A stretch of DNA of 14,856 bases from Actinomycetota bacterium (GTDB lineage Bacteria > Actinomycetota > Actinomycetes > S36-B12 > UBA5976), in NCBI GenBank assembly GCA_026392535.1, contig JAPLBX010000077.1, positions 5,605-20,460 of the forward strand. Direction: 5' to 3'. Shown piece after piece: positions 1 through 5,548 of the stretch. The notes beneath the pieces were generated by a model, which had not been told where the DNA came from, did not search any database, and was given only the letters and a program-made list of their open reading frames with translations. The translations under genes and the position numbers were made by a program. Position 1 is the stretch's first letter. Every line of letters begins with the position of its first letter.

Positions 1-62
1 ATTCCTAGAACTTTTGGACTGTGAGTCATAAACCAACCCTAGAGTTCAAACACTCATACATC

Positions 63-68
63 TAGTCT
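63..68 (+). promoter_or_regulatory. Possible -10 element for glgA
   Basis: TAGTCT fits the actinobacterial TANNNT -10 consensus and would place the transcript start at about 75-77, on or next to the glgA start codon. No Shine-Dalgarno sequence precedes that start, so a leaderless mRNA is likely. No clear -35 hexamer is visible. The remaining bases 1-62 hold no gene that I can see; in actinobacteria glgC is often divergent here and would lie outside the window. Confidence 0.3.
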
Positions 69-76
69 TTGCCCCT

Positions 77-1231
77 ATGCGTTTGGCAGTCGTTTCGAGA
101 GAGTTCCCACCTGAGGTCTATGGCGGAGCAGGTGTTCACGTTGCCGAACTCGTTAATTCACTGAAAAGTCACATCTCGCTCGAAGTAATCTGTATGGGAG
201 CACCTAGGGAAACGGCCAAGGCATTCGAGTTGCGAAGCGATCCTGGAGTAAACCCTGCGCTCTCAGTAGTCCAGACAGATGTGGAAATGGCTACCTATAT
301 ATCTGCATCAAAGTTTGATTTAGTGCACTCTCACACTTGGTATGCCAACCTAGCTGGGCATTTAGCCGCATTGACTTCGAATATTCCTCATATCCTCACC
401 GCACATTCCTTAGAGCCTAAGCGGCCTTGGAAAGCCGAGCAGCTAGGTGGCGGCTACAAAATCTCTTCCTGGATCGAAGCCGAGACTTATCGCGCCGCGG
501 ACCGAGTTATTGCAGTTAGCGCAGGAATGAAACGGGATGTGCTGGAGTGCTATCCGTTTGTTGACCCTGAAAAAGTTGCAGTCATCCACAACGGGATCGA
601 TGTTGAAACTTTCAAGCCAACATTTGATGAAGCTGTTTTAACCAAATACAACATTGATCCGAATCGTCCAATCGTTTTGTTTGTCGGGCGCATCACTCGT
701 CAAAAAGGGTTGATTCATTTGATTCGAGCCGCCAAACAATTACCTGCTGGCGTGCAATTGGTTTTGGCTGCATCTTCACCTGATGAAAAACAGATAGGCG
801 ATGAGGTTTTGGCAGCTGTTGCAGAATTCGCTTCATCGCGCCCAGATGGCATCGTTCACATAAATGCCCAAGTTTCAAAATCAGAATTAATTGTTTTGTT
901 GTCCCATGCAACTGTATTTGCGTGTCCATCTATCTACGAACCATTAGGTATTGTCAATCTTGAAGCAATGGCTTGTGAAACACCAGTTGTAGCTAGTGCT
1001 GTTGGTGGGATTCCTGAAGTTGTGGTTGATGGCGAAACCGGGCTACTAGTCGACTACACCGCCAATGACGTTTCTGATTTTGAGAATCGGTTTGCAATAG
1101 CCCTAAACAATGTTCTTTCAAATGCAAATGTAAAAGAAATGGGCAAAGCTGGCAGAATTCGAGCCGGTAGGGAATTCGCTTGGGAATCTATCGCTTTAAA
1201 AACCATTGACTTATATAAAGAAGTTTTATAG
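77..1231 (+). CDS. glgA: Glycogen synthase / alpha-maltose-1-phosphate synthase, GT4 family
   Basis: This is a 384-residue GT-B fold glycosyltransferase of the actinobacterial GlgA type. In mycobacteria the family (GlgA/GlgM) uses ADP-glucose, and probably glucose-1-phosphate, to make maltose-1-phosphate for glycogen. The N-terminal domain opens with a beta strand and the glycine loop YGGAGVHV (residues 15-22), the counterpart of the KxGG loop. The C-terminal domain begins near HNGID (171-175) and has VGRITRQKG (203-211) and the donor-binding EPLGIVNLE motif (288-296). Length matches the mycobacterial protein (about 387). The ATG at 77 lacks a ribosome binding site but follows a possible -10, so translation is probably leaderless. 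Its stop abuts the next gene with no gap. Family assignment is firm; the exact acceptor is inferred. Confidence 0.93.
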   Translation: MRLAVVSREFPPEVYGGAGVHVAELVNSLKSHISLEVICMGAPRETAKAFELRSDPGVNPALSVVQTDVEMATYISASKFDLVHSHTWYANLAGHLAALTSNIPHILTAHSLEPKRPWKAEQLGGGYKISSWIEAETYRAADRVIAVSAGMKRDVLECYPFVDPEKVAVIHNGIDVETFKPTFDEAVLTKYNIDPNRPIVLFVGRITRQKGLIHLIRAAKQLPAGVQLVLAASSPDEKQIGDEVLAAVAEFASSRPDGIVHINAQVSKSELIVLLSHATVFACPSIYEPLGIVNLEAMACETPVVASAVGGIPEVVVDGETGLLVDYTANDVSDFENRFAIALNNVLSNANVKEMGKAGRIRAGREFAWESIALKTIDLYKEVL

Positions 1232-2161
1232 GTGAGTAAATCTAAACCGGAATCCAAAAACCTTATTGGTTATGGGCTTTACTTAATCGCAGCGTTTCTT
1301 TGGGGAATAAACGGAACCGTTTCAAAAATCTTGCTTGATACCAAAATTGATCCAGCTCGACTTTCTCAACTGCGGGTAACCCTTGCTTGGCTCGTTCTAT
1401 TTCTTGTGATCGCAATTATTAACCGTAAAGCATTGCGCTTTAACTCAATGCAGGAATTCAAACTCATTGCTATGTATGGCGTGTTGGGCGTGACTATGAC
1501 GCAGTGGCTTTATTTTGTGGCCATTCATCTGTTGCCAGTTGGTGTGGCATTAATTATTGAATTCACATCGCCGCTAATGGTTGCAGTATGGGTTAAATTC
1601 GTTTGGAATCATCATGTCCCACGTTTTACTTGGGTTGGCCTAGCGATAGCGATTTTCGGATTATTTCTCGTCACGCAAGTTTGGCAAGGATTTTCTCTAA
1701 ATCCAATCGGAATAATTTCGGGATTCGGTGCAGCTGCAGCTTTAAGTTTGTATTTCGTAACTGGAGAAAAAATCCTGCACCTAGATGCGCCCCGTGATTC
1801 TTTGTCATTAACAATGTGGGGTTTTTTCTTTGCAACAGTTTTTTGGGCGATCTTTAAACCTTGGTGGGATTTTCCGTGGAACTACTTGCAAGGTGATGCA
1901 AACCTAAACGGAATCGTCGCTCCACAATTTATTTTAGTAATCTGGATGGTAATACTAGGAACGGTCATTCCTTTTTGGCTGGCGCTCGCTGCGATGAAAT
2001 TTATTTCTTCGCAACAAGCATCTGCCACCGGAATGACCGAACCTATCTTCGCTTCCGTGATTGCCTGGATTGTGATGTCGGAGAGTTTGACACCTTGGCA
2101 ATTGGTCGGCGGGGCAATTACATTGACTGGAATTGCCGTTGGTGAGAACGCTCGACGTTAG
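1232..2161 (+). CDS. EamA/DMT-family membrane permease
   Basis: A 309-residue protein with about ten hydrophobic helices arranged as two homologous EamA halves. Half one begins near GLYLIAAFLWGINGTVSK with the family's WG-N-x-x-x-K pattern; half two begins near IGIISGFGAAAALSLYFVTG. EamA proteins of the drug/metabolite transporter superfamily export amino acids, metabolites or drugs across the inner membrane; the substrate cannot be read from sequence. The GTG start directly follows the glgA stop, so the two are probably co-transcribed and translationally coupled. There is no functional link to glycogen that I can defend. The stop overlaps the convergent acidic-protein gene by 4 nt, and no terminator separates them. 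Confidence 0.87.
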   Translation: MSKSKPESKNLIGYGLYLIAAFLWGINGTVSKILLDTKIDPARLSQLRVTLAWLVLFLVIAIINRKALRFNSMQEFKLIAMYGVLGVTMTQWLYFVAIHLLPVGVALIIEFTSPLMVAVWVKFVWNHHVPRFTWVGLAIAIFGLFLVTQVWQGFSLNPIGIISGFGAAAALSLYFVTGEKILHLDAPRDSLSLTMWGFFFATVFWAIFKPWWDFPWNYLQGDANLNGIVAPQFILVIWMVILGTVIPFWLALAAMKFISSQQASATGMTEPIFASVIAWIVMSESLTPWQLVGGAITLTGIAVGENARR

Positions 2162-2532
2162 TCGTCGTCGCCTTCATCATCTGAATCGTCTTCTTCTTCA
2201 TCGTCTGAATCTTCATCGTCTCCAGACTGATCATCTGAATCGTCTTCGTATGAATCATCTTGGCTATCTTCAGAATCATCTTCGTATGCATCGTCTTCGT
2301 ATCCATCGTCATCGCCAATTGGCAATGCGGTAGATCCGTCAGTTGGAATGTCGATAGGGGTTAGCGTCGGATCAGAAACCACTGGATCGCTAGAAACATC
2401 AGCTTCAGCTACTGGGTTGGTGATTTCTTCACCTGGGGTTTGGCTTAGAGCCATGGCTTGGGCACCGACTAGAGCTAAAACAGCAACAGCTGATGCGATT
2501 GGAAGGCCGAATTTTGAGCCTATGAACTTCAT
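2158..2532 (-). CDS. Secreted Asp/Glu/Ser-rich acidic protein, unknown function
   Basis: A 124-residue protein that I do not recognise. Residues 1-28 look like a Sec signal peptide: a basic start (MKFIGSK), a hydrophobic core and a probable cleavage site after AQAMA. A Pro/Thr/Asp/Val-rich linker follows (about 30-73). The last 50 residues (74-124) are almost only Asp, Glu and Ser with a few Tyr, in repeats like YEDDAYEDDSEDS. Such tails are typical of low-affinity calcium or cation binding, but that is inference. The start is supported by a strong Shine-Dalgarno GGAGGT at 2542-2537. The tail is built from GAT/GAA/TCT-type codons, a DNA-level low-complexity tract. It is convergent with the permease gene and overlaps it by 4 nt. 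Signal peptide plus strong SD make it a real gene. Confidence 0.75.
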   Translation of the reverse strand: MKFIGSKFGLPIASAVAVLALVGAQAMALSQTPGEEITNPVAEADVSSDPVVSDPTLTPIDIPTDGSTALPIGDDDGYEDDAYEDDSEDSQDDSYEDDSDDQSGDDEDSDDEEEDDSDDEGDDD

Positions 2533-2563
2533 TGTTACCTCCGATTGTTTGGATATGGCAACA

Positions 2564-2580
2564 CTAAATCAAAAATTTAG
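2564..2580. repeat. Perfect inverted repeat upstream of the acidic-protein gene
   Basis: CTAAATCAAAAATTTAG: six-base arms around a five-base spacer, located 32-48 nt upstream of the minus-strand start at 2532. It could be an operator or a 5' UTR hairpin. No T-tract follows on either strand in a terminator-like position. Confidence 0.4.
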
Positions 2581-2650
2581 CCTTCGTATGCTGGTTATCC
2601 GCTTCCTAACCAACCCAATGCCATATCTTGGAGAAGTAGTCCAAATATAA

Positions 2651-2797
2651 GTTGTTCTACGCTGGTTCAATCACCTTGATGAGAATGGCGATGGTGATTT
2701 CACCCGCGTTCTACCTCGTCTAGGAATGAGAGACAACGTGATCGTCACACATGGCCGTCACACCGTGGCTAGCCAGATTGTGGCCACAACAAACTAA
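2651..2797 (+). pseudogene. Coding remnant with EF-hand-like loop
   Basis: An open stretch of 48 codons after an in-frame stop at 2648-2650, ending in TAA. It translates to a segment containing LDENGDGDFTRV, which resembles an EF-hand calcium loop (D-x-N-x-D-x-D), followed by LPRLGMRDNVIVTHG. There is no plausible start codon before an internal ATG at 2726, so the frame looks like the 3' end of a lost secreted or calcium-binding protein. Two terminators follow at once on the same strand, as expected for the end of a real gene. The parent family is uncertain; a sortase-like or dockerin-like C-terminus is possible. Chance cannot be excluded. Confidence 0.25.
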
Positions 2798-2828
2798 GAG
2801 ATTGCTTAGGCAACCACTTATAACTAGA

Positions 2829-2868
2829 ACTCTGGGAGTCCGCCTTAGCGGGCTCCCAGAGTCTTTTT
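2829..2868 (+). terminator. Strong rho-independent terminator
   Basis: Ten-base arms ACTCTGGGAG (2829-2838) and CTCCCAGAGT (2853-2862) pair perfectly. The stem continues through a T-G wobble and CCGC/GCGG to a CTTA tetraloop, giving about 15 pairs. TTTTT follows at 2864-2868. The T-tract is on the plus strand, so it ends a rightward transcript. Confidence 0.85.
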
Positions 2869-2904
2869 ATGCCCACTTGTTGGCTCAGGCAACGCCTCTT
2901 CTTT

Positions 2905-2934
2905 CCTCCACTTCTTTGTGTGGAGGGACTTTTT
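2905..2934 (+). terminator. Second, tandem rho-independent terminator
   Basis: CCTCCAC (2905-2911) pairs with GTGGAGG (2920-2926) around an 8-nt loop. TTTTT follows at 2930-2934. It lies 36 nt after the first terminator, on the same strand. Confidence 0.7.
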
Positions 2935-3020
2935 AAGCAGCTCATGTCAGTGGCCTCATTTATAGTCCCGCCGCTGAGACATTTGCAGACTTGGCAATCG
3001 AGACAAATACGGGAGAAGAC

Positions 3021-3257
3021 ATGGAAAACGCAGTCAACTGCCTTCAGGGCAATTTAGTTCAAGCTGCATCATCCATTCGACCGTTAAGTCGCATAAGGAA
3101 CAATTCACAATTTATTACAAAAGTACTGGTCAATATAAAAGCACTTTTCAATAAAAAAGTACTGGTCAATAGAAGGTCCAACTCACAGCTCATCGGCTGG
3201 TTGGCGCCAACCGCGCATCCCGCGCACGGTGGAACCGATGAAAGACCTGCCAGCTAA
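3021..3257 (+). CDS. Possible small basic protein, no recognised family
   Basis: A 78-codon reading frame with an ATG at 3021 preceded by GGGAG at 3011-3015. It begins MENAVNCLQGNLVQAAS. The frame is also open upstream to 2937, with a TTG at 2991 as an alternative start. The middle is the translated 18-nt tandem repeat (KVLVNI-KALFNK-KVLVNR). The last third runs through a GC-rich inverted-repeat block and looks less like protein. It may be a real small gene, a leader peptide for the downstream whiB-like gene, or an accidental frame across a regulatory RNA. I cannot decide between these from sequence alone. Confidence 0.22.
   Translation: MENAVNCLQGNLVQAASSIRPLSRIRNNSQFITKVLVNIKALFNKKVLVNRRSNSQLIGWLAPTAHPAHGGTDERPAS
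3119..3172 (+). repeat. Three-copy 18-nt tandem repeat
   Basis: Units begin at 3119, 3137 and 3155. Copies one and three share AAAAGTACTGGTCAATA exactly. Copy two, AAAAGCACTTTTCAATA, differs at three positions. The block is AT-rich and directly precedes a GC-rich inverted-repeat block, an arrangement reminiscent of iterons or regulator binding arrays. The period is also a whole number of codons. Confidence 0.85.
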
Positions 3258-3316
3258 ACCTCAATCGGTTTGCTTACGAAGGCAAACCCCGGGGTTTAAC
3301 CGGAAGCGCGGGTTAG
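3178..3316 (+). ncRNA. Candidate structured RNA / 5' leader with alternative hairpins
   Basis: This block is about 60% GC by hand count (about 70% over its first 50 nt), above its neighbours. CCAAC-CAGC (3178-3189, 3-nt bulge) can pair with GCTG-GTTGG (3196-3204). The same GGTTG (3199-3203) can instead pair with CAACC (3208-3212). CATCGG (3191-3196) can pair with CCGATG (3235-3240), closing a junction that holds the GGTTG/CAACC hairpin and GCGC-ATCCC-GCGC (3213-3225). Further on, GGTTTGC/GCAAACC (3267-3288) excludes the perfect palindrome AAACCCCGGGGTTT (3284-3297). It matches no riboswitch or housekeeping RNA that I recognise. No T-tract follows. It could be a whiB leader, a small RNA or a DNA-level site. 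Confidence 0.35.
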
Positions 3317-3333
3317 TCGTTTGACTGATCCAT

Positions 3334-3365
3334 CTAGTTCAGATCTAGTAGTTACTAGTTCATCT
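3334..3365 (+). promoter_or_regulatory. Repeat cluster upstream of whiB-like gene
   Basis: Direct repeats CTAGTTCA-G-ATCT (3334-3346) and CTAGTTCATCT (3355-3365) start 21 nt apart, two helical turns. Between them lies a perfect inverted repeat CTAGTA-GT-TACTAG (3345-3358). A TTGACT at 3321-3326 resembles a -35 box, but no good TANNNT hexamer lies at standard spacing. The layout suggests an operator region for the downstream gene. Confidence 0.35.
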
Positions 3366-3406
3366 GGACTCATCTCGTCAGTTTGAAACGATTGAAAGGT
3401 TATACA

Positions 3407-3823
3407 TTGGCTGCACCAACCCAACTCCCATACACAAATGCACAAGTTGAACAACTACCAAAAATCCTTATTCAAGAAGGAATGTGTAATGATGTCGTTG
3501 ATCCGGATATATTTTTTTCGGAAGAAATTGCCGAACAAGAAATAGCGATTTCGCTTTGTTCAATTTGCCCAGTTCTTGAACATTGCCTTGAATACGCAAT
3601 CCGAAATGAAATGTATGGCATCTGGGCAGGAACTACTCCAAGTGAACGACAAACACTTAATTCAGTATCGGTGATAACTCCAGAGTTTCGCCGAGAAGCT
3701 GCAGAGATTAGATTTGACATTGAATCTGAAATTCTCACCGTGACTCAAATTGCAGCAAAGTATCGAGTGGACGAACGTTCAATATACCGCTACAAAGCAA
3801 GACTGAGAAAGGAAGCCTCTTAA
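3407..3823 (+). CDS. WhiB-family Fe-S transcription factor with C-terminal HTH
   Basis: A 138-residue WhiB-like protein. The four iron-sulfur ligands are C27, C51, C54 and C60 (C-x23-C-x2-C-x5-C), followed by the glycine turn GIWAGTTPSER (71-81) that contacts the sigma factor in this family. Instead of the usual basic tail or AT-hook it carries residues of about 90-138 that resemble a helix-turn-helix (TQIAAKYRVDERSIYRY). WhiB proteins bind a redox-sensitive [4Fe-4S] cluster and regulate transcription with SigA. I chose the TTG at 3407 because AAAGG (3395-3399) sits 7 nt upstream; an in-frame TTG at 3383 lacks a Shine-Dalgarno. It is coupled by a 1-nt gap to the next gene. Not WhiB7: no AT-hook. 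Confidence 0.85.
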   Translation: MAAPTQLPYTNAQVEQLPKILIQEGMCNDVVDPDIFFSEEIAEQEIAISLCSICPVLEHCLEYAIRNEMYGIWAGTTPSERQTLNSVSVITPEFRREAAEIRFDIESEILTVTQIAAKYRVDERSIYRYKARLRKEAS

Positions 3824-3824
3824 C

Positions 3825-4082
3825 ATGGCTAAGAAACAACCCTGGAATGCAAAAGCCCATTTCCGAGCTCCAAAAGATCATGATCGGACTTGCCCATGTG
3901 GAAAGGTGAGATTCAAAGATCACGACCATGCGGTCACTGCACTACACGCAGCAAAGAATCGCAGAACAACCGCTACTGCCTCAAGTCAACAAACTCTTCG
4001 ACAAGAGTGCCGCGCATATAGGTGCAAGGAATGCAAAGGCTTTCATCTGACCAGCAAAGGCGACTACACAAAAGCTGCGTAA
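3825..4082 (+). CDS. Small cysteine-rich, probably zinc-binding protein
   Basis: An 85-residue basic protein with two cysteine pairs: CPCG near residues 23-26 and CRAYRCKECKGFHLTS near 62-77. The ending Y-R-C-x-x-C-x-G-F/W-H-L-T-S is common in small hypothetical proteins of actinobacteria and their phages and plasmids, and looks like a treble-clef or ribbon zinc site. Its function is unknown; a nucleic-acid-binding partner role is plausible. AAAGGAAG, inside the end of the whiB-like gene, serves as ribosome binding site. The ATG lies 1 nt after the whiB stop, so the two form one unit. The gene converges on the ABM gene with only 4 nt between stops and no terminator. Confidence 0.7.
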   Translation: MAKKQPWNAKAHFRAPKDHDRTCPCGKVRFKDHDHAVTALHAAKNRRTTATASSQQTLRQECRAYRCKECKGFHLTSKGDYTKAA

Positions 4083-4086
4083 GGAT

Positions 4087-4374
4087 TTAGTGGTAGGTCC
4101 AGTGTTCTACATCTGGTGGGCTATCAAAAAATGGACCGATGATTGCTCGCCATTGAGCAAACAGTGGTCCTTCCCTGAAATCAACAGTGTGGTTGTCAAG
4201 GGTTTCCCATTCAAGTGCCAACATAAAAGTCGAACTTCTTTCAATTCCCTGTTTCACTGAAATTGATTTCCAGCCAGTAGCTTGTGAGAGTACATCTTTA
4301 GCAGCTTCCAATGCGACTAAGAAATCAGCTTCTTGACCTGGTTTTACATGTATAAATGCAGTTTCGAGAATCAT
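4087..4374 (-). CDS. Antibiotic biosynthesis monooxygenase (ABM)-domain protein
   Basis: A 95-residue protein covering a single dimeric alpha/beta-barrel ABM domain. It starts MILETAFIHVKPGQEADF, typical of the first strand and helix, has LALEWETLDNHTVDFREG in the middle, and ends FFDSPPDVEHW. Members include quinol monooxygenases and heme-degrading enzymes; many are uncharacterised, so no substrate is claimed. The frame is open upstream to 4509, but the ATG at 4374 has a good AAAGGA six nt before it, and the extension only overlaps the CapA-like gene antisense-free in another frame. It is the last gene of the PAC2-CapA-ABM minus-strand set, 22 nt after the CapA-like stop. Confidence 0.8.
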   Translation of the reverse strand: MILETAFIHVKPGQEADFLVALEAAKDVLSQATGWKSISVKQGIERSSTFMLALEWETLDNHTVDFREGPLFAQWRAIIGPFFDSPPDVEHWTYH

Positions 4375-4396
4375 AAAAAATCCTTTGTTTAGAAGG

Positions 4397-5506
4397 CTAT
4401 TTAGGACACTTAGTCGGGCCATCAAGGACTGGATAGAGGTGATCCGCTGCATCCTTGATAGCTCGGCAAGCTTCAGCAATCTGGTCTGAACGATCAACAT
4501 CGCGAGCATCCTTGATCACCCAGGTCCATTCCAAAGTTAAAGTTGGCACGAAGGTTCCGCCGGTGTATGTGACAACACCATCGGTGATTTCAAAATTTAA
4601 AGTTACAACAACACCATGTTGTCCACGAGGTAAATCTGCCCATGGACCTTGGCCAGACCAGATGTTTCCCATGCTGTAGACGACAGGTTTCCCGTTGATG
4701 ATTTTTGCAGGTTCGATTACGTGTGGATGATGACCGATGATACCGTCGATATAAGGCGATGCAGTCAGTTCTTTTGCCTGAGCTTTTTGTAGGTCACTTG
4801 GGTTGTCCCAGTATTCATTTCCCCAGTGCATAGAAACAATCACAACATCAGCGCCACTGTTCTTAGCAGCTTTTGCTTCAGCAATGATGCGTTTGGTGCC
4901 AATTTTGTTAACTAACCATGGAGTATCAGAAGGCATTGGAATTCCATTAAAACCCCATGCATAAGAAAGTTGTGCAACAGTCACACCTTGGTCGGTTGTA
5001 TACCAACCGATAGTGCTATCAGTGGCCTTGGTTTTTGCACCAGCTGTAACTAAGCCGGCAGCCTTCATATATTTCAAAGTTGAAAACACGCCGCTCTTAC
5101 CTTGATCAAGCGAATGATTTGATGCTACGGAGCATCCATCCCAACCAGCATCTTTCAAGTCTTGGGCTAATGAAACTGGCGTGCTGAAAACTGGATAGCC
5201 ACTAGGAGTGCCTTTAGAAAGCGGAGTTTCAAGATGGCATATGTTCACATCAGCCGTTAGTAGCTTGTACATTTTTGAGAATTGATTTGAGAAGTCATAT
5301 GTCTTGCCGTTCCAAGCTACGTTGTATTGACGCGAATGTGCCAGCACATCGCCTGAGCCTGATATGGAAACCGTCTTAGTCACCGGTTCAGTCGGGTCTT
5401 CAACCACGACTTTGTTTGGCTCTGATGCTTGGGAAACCCCACAACCACTTAGCGCATATATGCCCAGAATAAGGGCAGCGAGGATGGTGATTGTGCGTGA
5501 TTTCAT
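4397..5506 (-). CDS. CapA-family (PGA_cap) metallophosphatase-like lipoprotein
   Basis: A 369-residue predicted lipoprotein. The signal peptide ends in lipobox LSGC with C22 as the lipidation site. The rest is a calcineurin-like CapA/PgsA domain: SGDVLAHS (51-58), an acidic HLETPL (91-96), ASNHSLDQG (128-136), SMHWGNEY (225-232), GHHPHVIEP (258-266) and YSMGN (277-281). CapA proteins take part in poly-gamma-glutamate capsule formation in bacilli, but most homologues in other bacteria are unproven, and no capB/capC lies nearby. The frame is open to 5536; I prefer the ATG at 5506 because AGGA lies five nt upstream and the signal peptide begins there (MKSR). It lies 42 nt downstream of the PAC2 gene on the same strand. 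Confidence 0.85.
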   Translation of the reverse strand: MKSRTITILAALILGIYALSGCGVSQASEPNKVVVEDPTEPVTKTVSISGSGDVLAHSRQYNVAWNGKTYDFSNQFSKMYKLLTADVNICHLETPLSKGTPSGYPVFSTPVSLAQDLKDAGWDGCSVASNHSLDQGKSGVFSTLKYMKAAGLVTAGAKTKATDSTIGWYTTDQGVTVAQLSYAWGFNGIPMPSDTPWLVNKIGTKRIIAEAKAAKNSGADVVIVSMHWGNEYWDNPSDLQKAQAKELTASPYIDGIIGHHPHVIEPAKIINGKPVVYSMGNIWSGQGPWADLPRGQHGVVVTLNFEITDGVVTYTGGTFVPTLTLEWTWVIKDARDVDRSDQIAEACRAIKDAADHLYPVLDGPTKCPK

Positions 5507-5548
5507 TGAATTCCTAAGCATTTGAGCGAGGCTCAAGTCTAAACTGAA

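Noticed and set aside
2552..2627. Inverted repeat GATATGGCA / TGCCATATC
   Set aside because: Nine-base arms 58 nt apart with no other support; could be chance in this composition.
2348..2650. 100-codon plus-strand frame opposite the acidic protein
   Set aside because: The opposite strand has a signal peptide and strong Shine-Dalgarno; this frame has neither a family nor a ribosome binding site.
3119..3171. Two 17-nt identical repeats 36 nt apart as a CRISPR array
   Set aside because: The gap contains a degenerate third copy, so it is an 18-nt tandem repeat. There are no spacers of uniform length and no cas genes.
4375..4509. N-terminal extension of the ABM-domain protein
   Set aside because: It overlaps the CapA-like gene in another frame, while ATG 4374 has a good ribosome binding site and begins exactly at the domain.
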